Positions 26,231 through 35,624 of a DNA stretch of 64,000 nucleotides are shown here, piece by piece (within the stretch, counting starts at the first letter, position 1; the number at the start of each line of letters is the position of its first letter). Source of the stretch: Polyangiaceae bacterium (GTDB lineage Bacteria > Myxococcota_A > Polyangia > Polyangiales > Polyangiaceae); NCBI GenBank assembly GCA_016712345.1, contig JADJRH010000011.1, forward strand, positions 1,550,001-1,614,000. The letters are read 5' to 3'. The notes under the pieces were generated by a model. It searched no databases, was not told the origin of the DNA, and saw nothing but the letters and a program-made list of their open reading frames with translations. A program made the position numbers and the translations under genes.

Positions 26231-27865
26231 TCAGGGGTTTAAATTGGTTTTTCCAATTTGTTGAGCGAGGTAGTGGCAAGCTCGCTCTGTGACCGCTGAG
26301 ATGGTGATCAGCGGGTTAACTCCAAGGGGGGTGGGCAACACCGAGCCGTCGCAGACCAATAAGCCGTTGTGTACATCAGTCCCGTCAGGGCCTGAAAAAA
26401 CGCGACATTTGTCGTCAACAACTCCGGTGGTTGCGGTGTCTGCCATGGCGCAACCGCCGATGGGATGCACGGTAAGGAGGCGTTTGCCTGCGATTCGAGT
26501 CCAGATAGGGTCATTCATGTATGCGCCGCCAATGGCTTGTGCCGCGGCCTCCGCCTCTTTGGCGCCGCGGCGCAAAATGGGTTCACGCCCGGCTTCAGGC
26601 CAAACAACTCGGGGCCGGTCATCTTCGAGAATGATGTGGCCCTCGTCGTCGTCGAGCGACATGATCAGGTACGTTTGTGTTGCCGCACCGGCCTCGTGCA
26701 CGGATCTACCCTTGGTAGGATCGGGCGTGTGGTTCCACCAGCTCTTTACTTTCGCGAGAGCAAAAAGCGCGTCGGAAGTCATTGCAGCGAGAGCGCTTGG
26801 AACGGCCCCTTCTTCAATGAGAATATCTTCATTGACGTTGTCATGACCGCGGAGATCAATGGCGCTTGTAATGGTTGGTCCAACGGGCGGGCCGGGCGGC
26901 GGCGTTTCTCCCGACCACCCAAGGCCGTTGACGTTTGGGTCGGCGTTGTAAGCGAACGCCAACATGTCGCCGTTGCCGCTGAAATGGTGGCCGAGCGCGT
27001 TGGACAGGGGTAGACCCTTTTCGCGAGAGCGAAGTAAGATCTCGGTGGAGCCCAATGAACCTGCGGCCAAAATCACTGTTTTGGCGCTCACCGTGCGCGG
27101 TTTGTCCCAAGAGCCCGACTCACAATGGACATTCCACCCGTTGTCGGTTTTTTCTACCCATCGAACTTTTACTTCACAAAAAATGGCCGCGCCGTGTCGA
27201 TGGGCGTCGGGCAGGTAGTTCATAAGGGTGGTGTTTTTTGCCCAATGGTTGCACCCGGTAATGCAGTTTCCACACGAAACACAGGCTTTTTGCGGCACAC
27301 CGGCGGGGCTTTCTCCGTCTTCGAATGTGACGTTGATATGTGTACGCAGAAGCGGAACCCCCAGCGCTTTGGCTGAAATGGCGTGGGCCTCCATTTTGGG
27401 GAGAGGTGGTCGCGACTCAGGGTAAGGTTGAGGGCGCAGCATGGCTTCTGCGCGGGCGTACCCTTCATCAAGCGTTTCGAGATCGTTCAACAACGCTTTG
27501 GGCCACCTACCCGTATAGAAAACGCGCTTGTCTGGGCGTATGGACACGTTGGCGTTGATAAGCGAGGTGCCGCCAAGCCCACATCCAACCAAAACGCTCA
27601 CTTCATCGTTGAGGTGAAAGTCAAACATGGCCGTTTCAAAACCCACGTGACCTTCAGGTGCGTCAAACTGAAATTCTGGCAGGGAAGCGAGCGCCGACTC
27701 AGGGTATTCACCCGGCAATTTTTCTTTTCCGCGCTCCAACAAACACACAGAAAGGCCGGCTCGCCCGAGCCGGGAGGCGCTGATGCCTCCACCGTATCCC
27801 GAGCCCACCACAACGACGTCGTACTGTTCCTTCATCTCTTCAATGGGAGAGGAGATCTTTGTCAT
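26231..27865 (-). CDS. GMC-type FAD oxidoreductase, cholesterol-oxidase-like
   Basis: A 544-residue flavoprotein. VVVVGSGYGGGISASRL near the N-terminus is the FAD-binding loop. The C-terminus has HPIGGCAM, LLVCDGSVLPTPLGVNPL and ITISAVTERA, as in the cholesterol oxidase/GMC branch. CVSCGNCITGCN near residue 195 is the Cys-rich motif of this subfamily. Members oxidise sterols or other alcohols. The start may be ATG 27865 or 27835. The next gene upstream, on the other strand, carries a lipid-associated domain, which fits a hydrophobic substrate. Confidence 0.85.
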   Translation of the reverse strand: MTKISSPIEEMKEQYDVVVVGSGYGGGISASRLGRAGLSVCLLERGKEKLPGEYPESALASLPEFQFDAPEGHVGFETAMFDFHLNDEVSVLVGCGLGGTSLINANVSIRPDKRVFYTGRWPKALLNDLETLDEGYARAEAMLRPQPYPESRPPLPKMEAHAISAKALGVPLLRTHINVTFEDGESPAGVPQKACVSCGNCITGCNHWAKNTTLMNYLPDAHRHGAAIFCEVKVRWVEKTDNGWNVHCESGSWDKPRTVSAKTVILAAGSLGSTEILLRSREKGLPLSNALGHHFSGNGDMLAFAYNADPNVNGLGWSGETPPPGPPVGPTITSAIDLRGHDNVNEDILIEEGAVPSALAAMTSDALFALAKVKSWWNHTPDPTKGRSVHEAGAATQTYLIMSLDDDEGHIILEDDRPRVVWPEAGREPILRRGAKEAEAAAQAIGGAYMNDPIWTRIAGKRLLTVHPIGGCAMADTATTGVVDDKCRVFSGPDGTDVHNGLLVCDGSVLPTPLGVNPLITISAVTERACHYLAQQIGKTNLNP

Positions 27866-28095
27866 GGGCTGCCCCTTTTTTTTGAAGTGGCTAGGCGAAC
27901 ACGCACTCGCCGGTTCGTCAAGGCTTTATTAAAAGCGAGCGGCAACGCACCTATCATTTAAGGCGAATTGACGCGACCGGACGAAAGGTGAAACCGGCGG
28001 GTTAGCCGTTGACGCCTTGTGCGCGGGCGCCGTAGTCTGGTGAGATTGGCCCGCGCAGGTGGACCTGCCGGTGCCCCACGGAGGAGAACATCAAC

Positions 28096-28761
28096 ATGGC
28101 ACCCATCCCGCTGACAGTGAATGAATGGATGGAAGGTTACATTGGCTTTGGGGCGGAAAACTATGATTCAGGTTTTATACAAGGAGTGGACGGGGCGCAG
28201 GGAGGCACAACGTTTTCCCACTCCATTACCATTGTGATGGATGACATTGACCGTTTTGTGGACGAACCCACCCACGTTTCAAAGGTGGAAGGGACCATTG
28301 ATTGCCCGGCTCTCGGCGGGGTGAGGCCTATTTTAGAAGGCACGTTTAACATGCTGGTGGGGGAGCCAAACTCCGGTTTAAAGGTGATGCTCTACCGTAT
28401 GGTTTTTACCGACGACAAGGGTAAACCGTGGACAATGTTGGGCCACAAAACCATCCACAACGATCACTCGTTTGACCTGTGGCCTGATATCACCACTCTG
28501 TACATTCGGCTGCTTCCGGGTGAAGTGCCCGGGCCGGACATTGCAAGCACATCGCTGCCCGGTCAGGTTCCGCCGCCCGGTCCCAACGCGGCAATGGGAA
28601 CCATTCATATTTCAACCCTCAACGCCTTTAAGAGCGCGGCATCTTTTCACTCGCCGGGGTCCAATCCTATACAAGCCGCCGACGCCGTGGCGAAGTTTGT
28701 GGCGTTTTACTTTCAAGGGGCGTGGCAGGTGTTTGGAAAAGCGATGCGCGTCAAGACGTGA
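28096..28761 (+). CDS. GMC-oxidoreductase-associated lipid-type domain protein
   Basis: A 221-residue protein preceded by GGAGGAG. The central part (ITIVMDDIDRFVDEPTH, VEGTIDCPALGG, EGTFNMLV, LYRMVFTDDKGK, LGHKTIHND, DITTLYIRLLPG) matches a beta-rich region that I recall attached to bacterial GMC oxidoreductases and alpha/beta hydrolases acting on lipids. It diverges from the GMC gene 230 bp away. A role in binding or presenting the substrate is an inference. No signal peptide is present. Confidence 0.5.
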   Translation: MAPIPLTVNEWMEGYIGFGAENYDSGFIQGVDGAQGGTTFSHSITIVMDDIDRFVDEPTHVSKVEGTIDCPALGGVRPILEGTFNMLVGEPNSGLKVMLYRMVFTDDKGKPWTMLGHKTIHNDHSFDLWPDITTLYIRLLPGEVPGPDIASTSLPGQVPPPGPNAAMGTIHISTLNAFKSAASFHSPGSNPIQAADAVAKFVAFYFQGAWQVFGKAMRVKT

Positions 28762-28803
28762 AGGCACTTGATTTGTGCGCGCAATCGTTGTAAACGGGCG
28801 CGC

Positions 28804-29166
28804 ATGGCCAAAGTTACCATTTATCACAACGCCAATTGAAACTCGTCGGTCAATGCGGTCCGCATTGCAAGTGAGTTGGGTGTTGAAGCAGATGTTGTTC
28901 TCTACATGAAAACCCCGCCCGATGCCGCCGCGCTCGGGGCGATCATCGACAAGCTGGAAGATCCGGTAACCAATCTGGTGAGGCGCGACAGCTTGTATCA
29001 AAAGCTCGGTCTGACAGATGGAGATGTGGCGACGCGTGAACAGGTGATCGCCACGCTTGTAAAACACAAAGCGTTGCTCCAGAGGCCGGTTGTGGTAACC
29101 GCCAAAAAGGCGATTATCGGCCGGCCCAAAGAGCGCATCACCGAGCTATTGAAGAATGTGAAGTGA
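28804..29166 (+). CDS. Probable selenoprotein: ArsC/Spx-like reductase with TGA (Sec) at the catalytic position
   Basis: Reading TGA at 28837-28839 as selenocysteine gives 120 residues: VTIYHNAN, then Sec at position 12, then NSSVNAVRIASE. In ArsC-family proteins this spot is YHNPRC with the catalytic Cys, so the TGA falls exactly on it. The rest is classic ArsC (YMKTPPDAAALGAII, NLVRRDSLYQKLGL, HKALLQRPVVV, AIIGRPKERI). A 7-bp stem with a GTC loop lies 12-28 bases after the TGA, as bacterial SECIS elements require. A conventional caller would start at TTG 28876 and lose the active site. The family reduces arsenate or disulfides in the cytoplasm. Alternatives are a nonsense mutation or sequencing error. 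Confidence 0.75.
28851..28867 (+). promoter_or_regulatory. Bacterial SECIS-like hairpin
   Basis: CAATGCG, loop GTC, CGCATTG forms a perfect 7-bp stem. The loop G at 28858 follows the TGA by 18 bases, within the 16-37 base range of bacterial SECIS elements, and G is the first loop base as the consensus asks. The hairpin is inside the coding frame, as expected for SelB-dependent recoding. Confidence 0.7.
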
Positions 29167-29176
29167 TGGTGCCACG

Positions 29177-29201
29177 GCTGAAACGCCACGCAACGACCTG
29201 A
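29177..29201 (+). repeat. 25-bp interspersed repeat, copy B
   Basis: Identical over 25 bases to 10162-10186 at the right boundary of the conflict module. It lies 10 bp after the selenoprotein stop codon. Confidence 0.7.
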
Positions 29202-29228
29202 CGCGCGGCGATTTCAATCTGGCTGTTC

Positions 29229-29244
29229 GTTCACGCGAGTGAAC
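29229..29244 (+). repeat. Small hairpin repeat, GTTCAC-GCGA-GTGAAC, copy 3
   Basis: GTTCACGCGAGTGAAC is a perfect inverted repeat with a 6-bp stem and a GCGA loop. It lies 28 bp after repeat copy B, between the selenoprotein gene and the kinase gene. Confidence 0.5.
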
Positions 29245-29366
29245 CAACGCGCGTCGGCGTTTGACATTTGAACGAAGTGATAGCTTTTTTGGATGGAGGG
29301 GGATCCATATAGAAAAATTCGTTTAAAAGCCTTCTTGCGGCGGGCTTCAAGGCTCCCTAGCCTCTG

Positions 29367-30848
29367 TTGATTGTGCGACCACTCAACGGGGATCTGACGC
29401 CTGAGCGCAGCCGCTCCACTGTGGCCGCAGGGGGAGTTTTGGCCGGGCGTTATACTCTCGTCTCGGAGCTTGGTCGCGGCGCTGTCGGTGTTGTTTGGGC
29501 GGGGGTAGATGTTCAAACTTCGCAGGAATTTGCGCTCAAGATCCTGAGCGATACCGACATCCAGTTGCGAAAGCGATTGTTGAGGGAAGGTCGGGTTTGT
29601 CGAGAGCTTCGCCACAAACACGTGGCTCGGGTGTTTGACGTTGGGGAAACAGCCGATGGAATGCCGTTTCTTGTGATGGAGCGCCTCCACGGGGAAACAC
29701 TGGCTGAATTGCTCGAAAGGACGCCAAAGCTCCCCGATGGAACGGCAGCTTCAATCGGTTTGGATATCGCGTCGGCGCTGGAAGCGGCACACGCCGTGGG
29801 GATTGTTCATCGCGATCTCAAGCCGGCCAACGTGTTTATGCATCGACCGATCGGGGAGGTTTTGGGAGTTGTAAAAGTTCTCGACTTTGGAGTTTGTAAA
29901 ATCCACGAACCGGGCGACGACATTCGCACCGAGATTGGGGCGCCGGTGGGGTCGTTGGCGTATATGGCGCCGGAACAAGCGGAAGGTGATCCCGATGTGG
30001 ACGGTCGAGCCGACATTTGGTCGCTGGGGGTGATTCTGTTTGAAATGGCCGCAGGCAAGCGATTGTTCACAGGCTCGCGAATGAATGTGATTCGGCAGCT
30101 GCTCTACGATCCGTTGCCGCGCCTGGGCGATGTGGCGCCGCTCACCAACCCGCAGTTTGCAAGCATCGTCGATCGGTGTTTGGAGCGCGATCGCGAGCAA
30201 CGGTGGTCCACCGTGCACGACGTGGTGCGCGCCCTCAACGCGTTGTGTTCACACGCGGAGCGGCACGAAGGGCCTCGAACGCACGTTCAGATCAGGCCGA
30301 GTTCTCCCCGCGTTTCAGAACCATCGGTGTACACACCGAACGAACAGTCAAACGCTGAGGCGCGGGCGTTTTTTGCTGAGTCGGTGCGCCCGTCAACCAT
30401 TGAACCCGTGGCCCACTTGCCCATGGGCCATGTTGCGCAATTGCCTTTGGATCGCCGGCCCGACGAGCAGTCGAGGTCGGGTGTTCGAGCCGTGCACCCT
30501 CCCCGTGCCGAGGTAATTCCGCCCGGTAGACCAACGCCCGCGGGCACGGTGCGAATGGGCTCTGCGACACTGCGCATGGCGCGCGATGAGGCGCTCGGTC
30601 AACACCCCGCGGTGTATCATGCGCCGCCTGCGCCGGTCGCGGCACCCGTCAACCCGCAGATGCCGCAACAAATGGTGCCGCCGCCGCTTGAAGCTCGCCG
30701 AGGGGCGCCGAGCGCCGATGTTGTGGGGCCGGCAACGGACTACCAGCGAGAGCCATCCGGCCTTGCAGCGGTGCCGTCGTGGCTTCCTGCCGTGAGTATT
30801 GTCGCGTTGGTGGTTTTACTTGGACTGTTTCTACTGGCTATCCGCTGA
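29367..30848 (+). CDS. Transmembrane Ser/Thr protein kinase at the head of the T6SS cargo set
   Basis: A 493-residue kinase. GRGAVGVVWAG is the glycine loop, FALKIL holds the ATP lysine, HRDLKPAN is the catalytic loop and VLDFGVCK the DFG. A Pro-rich region of about 180 residues leads to one C-terminal transmembrane span (VSIVALVVLLGLFLLAI), so nothing folded lies outside the membrane. It starts at TTG 29367 or GTG 29373. DUF2169 and VgrG genes follow closely on the same strand, which suggests that phosphorylation controls T6SS cargo use, as known for kinase-controlled T6SS in other bacteria. Confidence 0.85.
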   Translation: MIVRPLNGDLTPERSRSTVAAGGVLAGRYTLVSELGRGAVGVVWAGVDVQTSQEFALKILSDTDIQLRKRLLREGRVCRELRHKHVARVFDVGETADGMPFLVMERLHGETLAELLERTPKLPDGTAASIGLDIASALEAAHAVGIVHRDLKPANVFMHRPIGEVLGVVKVLDFGVCKIHEPGDDIRTEIGAPVGSLAYMAPEQAEGDPDVDGRADIWSLGVILFEMAAGKRLFTGSRMNVIRQLLYDPLPRLGDVAPLTNPQFASIVDRCLERDREQRWSTVHDVVRALNALCSHAERHEGPRTHVQIRPSSPRVSEPSVYTPNEQSNAEARAFFAESVRPSTIEPVAHLPMGHVAQLPLDRRPDEQSRSGVRAVHPPRAEVIPPGRPTPAGTVRMGSATLRMARDEALGQHPAVYHAPPAPVAAPVNPQMPQQMVPPPLEARRGAPSADVVGPATDYQREPSGLAAVPSWLPAVSIVALVVLLGLFLLAIR

Positions 30849-30874
30849 CCTCGCTGTTTTGGGAGATCCGATCT

Positions 30875-33070
30875 GTGGAAGTTGTTACCTCCAGTGTACT
30901 CCCCGTTGCCGGTCTACAGTGGATCTCGTCGTCGGGTGTGCCGGCGCTCACAGTTGTTTGTCGAGCGACGTTTCAGGTTCAGCCTATTGTTTGCCGGCTC
31001 GCTGAAGATCAAGAACCCATTGTAACGGCCGATGCGTTTTGGCAAGACGATCCTCGCGGCCCTCTTCGCCTCGCAAGCGATCTGATACCTTATAAAGCGC
31101 GGGCGGAGGTTGTTTTGACGGGGCATGCGTACGCGCCGCAGGGCCGACCTTCCCGTTCGGTGGCGGCGCGGTTGGTGGTTGGCTCGGTCGACAAAAGCGT
31201 GGAGATCATGCCAGATCGTTGGTTGAGTCCCGACGGCGCCGCGTTGGAAGGAACACCGCCGCCGCGCCGAGTGTTGCGAGCTGAAACAACCGCGTTTGGT
31301 CCCATTTCGCCGACCTGGCCGCAGCGGTTGGCACTCTCACCTCGCCTGGCGACGCGCTGGGCGGCGGCTCTCCAACCCGAACAACCTTTGCCTGAAGAGT
31401 TTGACCCTGCGTTTTTTAACTGCGCTCCACTGGACCAACAACTTGAAACGATCCGTTTTGATGAGCGCATTCTGTTGGAGCACTTGCATCCTCGGCATGC
31501 GCGCGTTCTTACGTCGTTGCCCAGCCTTGTTCCACATGCGCAGGTTGCACGGGTGGGTCGGCCGCCGACGCCGTTGGCGCTGCTTTGCGACACGCTTTGG
31601 ATCGATACAGATCGGGGGACTTGCTCCACCGTGTTTCGGGGAACCGTCCAACTTGCCTACCCCGACGAGCCGGGGGTGGTCACCGTTCATGCGAATTTTC
31701 CCGACTCAAACGTTGACCCGGCGGTGGACAGGACGATCTCCCCACCCCTGAAAGAAAGCTTGAGCGTGGCGATGCCGTTCCCTGTTTCAACACCGGATAC
31801 CGGCGCTGGTAGACCCGCATCGGCGGGCACAGCATTGCCTTTCCAACCGGGGGCGGCTCTTGGATCCAAAGGTATGTCGGCGGTTCTTGGACAAACAGGA
31901 ATGCGGCTCGGGTTGGCTTCGTCCCTTGCGGCGGCGCAGGTGCCCGGGCCTTCGGTTGACATGCCACCGGCGTCGCCGCCGATGGTTGAACCTTCCCCGA
32001 TGGTAGATGCGCCGCCGGCGCCGCCTACCGTACCCGCAATTTTAACCTCACCCTATGAGTCAACGCCGTGGTCGGCGGGGGTTGGAACGTCCAGTCAGGT
32101 AGGATCGATCGGTCAACGATTGGCGATGGAACAAAGTCTCGGCGGCGCCGATTGGACCGCTCGCCCGGTGAGTGTACACACCATTGACCATACCCCACCA
32201 ACCCTACCCGTGGGATCTGACCCTCCGCCGGAGATTGCGCCGGAGCCGGTTGCAGCCATTGCGGATGAACCCACCGCAGACGCCGTTGAGATCAACGGAT
32301 CGGCGGCATACCTGAGCGTGTATTCTGAAGATCGTCTTATGGACAACCTTCGGCGCGAGCTGTTGTGGCGTGAAAAAATCGAAGCGATGGAGCGCGATAC
32401 CCAAGACAACGATGAAGACTCGCTGCTCCGGCGCATTGACGAAGAAGATCCCGGCGCCGCGGGGGCGCTTCTTGCCTTCGTTGAGCCGATGTCAGGTTCG
32501 GCGGTGCACGCCGCGCTGACGAGCGCGGTGCAAGCCGACAGGCGGATTCAGCGCCCAACGGTTGCCGTGGAAGGAACACTGAGCTGCTCGCTCGATGATC
32601 GGGAGAGTCTGCGCGTTCTCGCATCGGCGGCGTTGGCCCTCGCTCCCGAAGATGAGGCACTTGGTAAGGCGGTTGGCGCGGCGCGCGCCGCCCTTGTCGA
32701 TTCTCCTCTACCCAGTGAGATCGTTTTGCGATTGAAAGGCGCTGTTGTCGCCGCCTATCAAGCGGCCGAACGTGCTGTCTCTCCCACGGAACTGTCAGAT
32801 CTTGTGGAACGTACACTTGTTGAGCAACGGGCGTACTCACGTCGCGACGTGTTTGGTTCACCCCACATTCGCGCTGAACTGACAGTGCCCCAAGGCAAGC
32901 CGCTTGTGGTTTATTTTCCCGACGCCGCCGCTTCGGGTTTACCCCTCGTGCGCCGTTTTCGCGCTCGCCTTCTCTGTGAAGTGCGTCCGCGGGAAGACGG
33001 TCGTGAAACGTGTCCTGTGGCCCTTCGGGTCAGGGCGTTTGTTCGAATTCATCGAGTTGCACCAAGTTGA
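30875..33070 (+). CDS. DUF2169 domain protein (T6SS-associated)
   Basis: GTG 30875 is preceded by GGGAG at 30861-30865 and gives 731 residues. The N-terminal 270 residues are the DUF2169 domain (VVCRATFQVQ, PYKARAEVVLTGHAYAP, AFGPISPTWPQR, FFNCAPLDQQ, CDTLWIDTD). A Pro-rich linker follows, then a helical C-terminal half with no known domain. DUF2169 proteins are encoded with VgrG and PAAR proteins and are thought to help load or fold effectors. The gene lies between the kinase (26 bp) and VgrG (51 bp). Confidence 0.8.
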   Translation: MEVVTSSVLPVAGLQWISSSGVPALTVVCRATFQVQPIVCRLAEDQEPIVTADAFWQDDPRGPLRLASDLIPYKARAEVVLTGHAYAPQGRPSRSVAARLVVGSVDKSVEIMPDRWLSPDGAALEGTPPPRRVLRAETTAFGPISPTWPQRLALSPRLATRWAAALQPEQPLPEEFDPAFFNCAPLDQQLETIRFDERILLEHLHPRHARVLTSLPSLVPHAQVARVGRPPTPLALLCDTLWIDTDRGTCSTVFRGTVQLAYPDEPGVVTVHANFPDSNVDPAVDRTISPPLKESLSVAMPFPVSTPDTGAGRPASAGTALPFQPGAALGSKGMSAVLGQTGMRLGLASSLAAAQVPGPSVDMPPASPPMVEPSPMVDAPPAPPTVPAILTSPYESTPWSAGVGTSSQVGSIGQRLAMEQSLGGADWTARPVSVHTIDHTPPTLPVGSDPPPEIAPEPVAAIADEPTADAVEINGSAAYLSVYSEDRLMDNLRRELLWREKIEAMERDTQDNDEDSLLRRIDEEDPGAAGALLAFVEPMSGSAVHAALTSAVQADRRIQRPTVAVEGTLSCSLDDRESLRVLASAALALAPEDEALGKAVGAARAALVDSPLPSEIVLRLKGAVVAAYQAAERAVSPTELSDLVERTLVEQRAYSRRDVFGSPHIRAELTVPQGKPLVVYFPDAAASGLPLVRRFRARLLCEVRPREDGRETCPVALRVRAFVRIHRVAPS

Positions 33071-33121
33071 CTCTTTTGACAACGGGTGCCGCTCGGTCGC
33101 CCGTCCACGGTGGAGAATCCC

Positions 33122-35581
33122 ATGAAGGCACTGCATCTGTCATTTGGATCCGGGGAAGATTCGCTCGAACCGCGCTCTTTTTCGGTGAATGAAGAACTCT
33201 CAAAACCTTTTCGAGTGGACATTGTTGCCCGATCGCAAAGCCCTGATATTGACATGGACTCGATTGTTGGGCAGGCCGCCGTGTTTCGAATGGTGGGCCT
33301 TTTTGGGCTCGCTCCTGCTCGCACTTGGACGGGGATTTGTGCGCGTTGCGAGCAAACCCGCGTTGAACCTTCGGGGTTGTCTACCTACGAACTGACAATT
33401 GTGCCGGCGCTTTGGCTGCTCGGCCGTCGGCGCAATCACAGGCTCTTCCAGCACATGTCCCATGTGGACATCGCAACGGCGCTCCTTTCAGAGTGGAAGG
33501 TTGCCCACGAGTTTGCGCTGGACACGGCGACCTACCCAAAGTTGGAATTGCGTACTCAATATGGTGAATCCGATTTGGCCTTTTTCTCGCGTATGATGGA
33601 GGAGGCGGGGATTACCTACTTTTTCAAGGACGACCCTGAAAAGGGATCTACCCTGGTTTTTACAGATCGCCCCCACGCTGCCGATCCGCGACCGGCACCG
33701 CCCTTACCGTTTCTCGACGAGCCTCCCAGCTCCATGCAACAAGACACGCACTTTGCAACGGGCGTGCGCGTGTTCCGAGAGGTGCGGCCCGCGAAAGTTG
33801 TATTGCGCGACTTCGACTTTCGAGCACCGGATTTTCCCCTTTTTGCAAACGCTTCTTCTCCCGGCGGTATTGAGCAGCGATTGGAGCAATACAGGTATGC
33901 CCCGGGCGCTTTTCTTGTGGAAGGAAACAAAGGTGGGGACACCCCATCGGCCGATGATAAAGGCATTGCTCGCCACACGCAGGGGGCCGGAACCAACCTC
34001 GCGGCGCGCATGCTGGAAGGTGAGCGTTCGGGCCGTCGGGGTGTGCGGCTCGTTACAAACGCCTACGATATTGGGCCCGGCGTTGTGTTTTCTATACTCG
34101 GTCACCCGCGGGACGAGCTGGCCCCGACGAAGTTTCTTTTGACAAAAGGAATTCACTTTCAGGGTGAGGTTGGCAAAGAGTGGACGAGTGAGGTGACAGC
34201 GCTTTTTACAGATATTCCCGTTCGTCCGCAGGCTGTTCATGAGCGCCCTCACATTCTCGGTGTACAGAGCGCGGTGGTTGTAGGCCCCAAGGGCGATCGT
34301 GTACACACCGACGAACATGGCCGCGTTCGAGTGCAATTCCACTGGGATCGCGAGGGAAATCTTGACGACGGCAGTTCTTGTTGGATTCGGGTGAGCCATC
34401 CTTGGGCGGGCGGAGGGTATGGGATGATGAACCTTCCCCGGGTGGGACACGAGGTGCTTGTTTCGTTTTATGACGGGAACCCCGACCAGCCTGTGATTGT
34501 GGGCCGCGTTTGGAATGGTAAGCAACAGGTACCTTACAAACTTCCCGCATCAAAGCTTGTGAGCGCTTGGAAGAGCGACTCCAACTCAAACATTATTTTG
34601 TTTGATGATACTCCGGGTGAAGAAAAGTTTTATACTCAAGCCGAAAAAGACAGAGTTGGTATTGTTAAGAAGGACGAAAAGTACCTGACAGGTGGTAAGC
34701 GGACAACCGCTATTCGAAAAAAAGACTCTACCCTTGTTGGACAAAAAGCGGAGATCTTTGCGGGCCAAGAAATCTCCCTCGTTGCCGGCCAAACCATTTC
34801 CCAAAAGGCGGGTATGGAGTTTTCTGTAACCGCCGGGATGGACGCCAAAGTCAAAGCCGGAATGGAAGTGGAAACCTCGGTGCACCCAGTGGCACCGCTT
34901 GTTTCAGTGCTCATGAAGGTGATTTCTAAAAAAGCGAAACTTGATAAAGCGCTGCCCGGTGGAGCGCCCGATCTTCAGTCTGTATTGCCCGCTCACATGA
35001 AGGGTAAACTCGCCGAGGTAAAACCTGAAGAGGCAGGCGCCAAGGTTGTTGGAAGCGCTGAAGAAGCCAAAAAGAAGCTCCAAAAGCCGCTTCTCGCTCT
35101 CGCGAAGGCTTTGCTTGGTCTCACTCCGGAAGAACTTGAAGAGCTGAAAAAGATAGACGATGTTGAAAAACTTGTTGAGGCTCTTCTCGACAAAGCCAAA
35201 GACCCAAATGACCCTACAAAACTAGGAGATTTGTTGGCGGCTCTTCAAGGGTTGCTCGACGCTTTGGTGGCCGACCCTCCCAAGGACAAAGCCAAAGACA
35301 AAGTGGACAAGTCGAAGAAGAAAGAAGACGAAGAAGAAAGCGCGGCGCTGGAGATTTTGGACGCCGTGATCACCGAAATCCTGACGAGGATTATCCCCAA
35401 AACCAAGATCAAAATTGAGTTTCAGAAGATCAAGATTACAACCGACAAGGCCACTGTGGAACTCGACAAAGACAAGATCAAACTCAAGGCCGACGGCGAC
35501 ATTGAGGTGAAGGCCGGCGGAAGCGTCAAGATTGAGGGCAAGAGCGTGAGTATCAAACCGAGCCCCTGCAAGTGCAAATAA
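33122..35581 (+). CDS. T6SS spike protein VgrG with lysine-rich C-terminal extension
   Basis: ATG 33122 gives 819 residues. The gp27-like part (SFSVNEELSKPF, YGESDLAFFSRMMEEAGITYFF) is followed by the OB-fold block VHTDEHGRVRVQFHWDREG, SCWIRVSHPWAG, and LPRVGHEVLVSFYDGNPDQP. A beta-helix (VGQKAEIFAGQEISLVAGQ and so on) follows to about residue 600. The last 200 residues contain a Lys/Glu/Leu-rich helical insert, then a beta-helix-like tail ending PSPCKCK. The insert is not part of ordinary VgrG and may be a cargo or adaptor region. It caps the needle delivered into target cells. Confidence 0.9.
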   Translation: MKALHLSFGSGEDSLEPRSFSVNEELSKPFRVDIVARSQSPDIDMDSIVGQAAVFRMVGLFGLAPARTWTGICARCEQTRVEPSGLSTYELTIVPALWLLGRRRNHRLFQHMSHVDIATALLSEWKVAHEFALDTATYPKLELRTQYGESDLAFFSRMMEEAGITYFFKDDPEKGSTLVFTDRPHAADPRPAPPLPFLDEPPSSMQQDTHFATGVRVFREVRPAKVVLRDFDFRAPDFPLFANASSPGGIEQRLEQYRYAPGAFLVEGNKGGDTPSADDKGIARHTQGAGTNLAARMLEGERSGRRGVRLVTNAYDIGPGVVFSILGHPRDELAPTKFLLTKGIHFQGEVGKEWTSEVTALFTDIPVRPQAVHERPHILGVQSAVVVGPKGDRVHTDEHGRVRVQFHWDREGNLDDGSSCWIRVSHPWAGGGYGMMNLPRVGHEVLVSFYDGNPDQPVIVGRVWNGKQQVPYKLPASKLVSAWKSDSNSNIILFDDTPGEEKFYTQAEKDRVGIVKKDEKYLTGGKRTTAIRKKDSTLVGQKAEIFAGQEISLVAGQTISQKAGMEFSVTAGMDAKVKAGMEVETSVHPVAPLVSVLMKVISKKAKLDKALPGGAPDLQSVLPAHMKGKLAEVKPEEAGAKVVGSAEEAKKKLQKPLLALAKALLGLTPEELEELKKIDDVEKLVEALLDKAKDPNDPTKLGDLLAALQGLLDALVADPPKDKAKDKVDKSKKKEDEEESAALEILDAVITEILTRIIPKTKIKIEFQKIKITTDKATVELDKDKIKLKADGDIEVKAGGSVKIEGKSVSIKPSPCKCK

Positions 35582-35624
35582 GAGTCGCCGATCGCCACGC
35601 CGATTGTCCTTGGGTTGAAGAGCC

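Noticed and set aside
29261..29290. TTGACA at 29261-29266 as a sigma-70 promoter for the kinase gene
   Set aside because: No acceptable -10 element lies at the right spacing.
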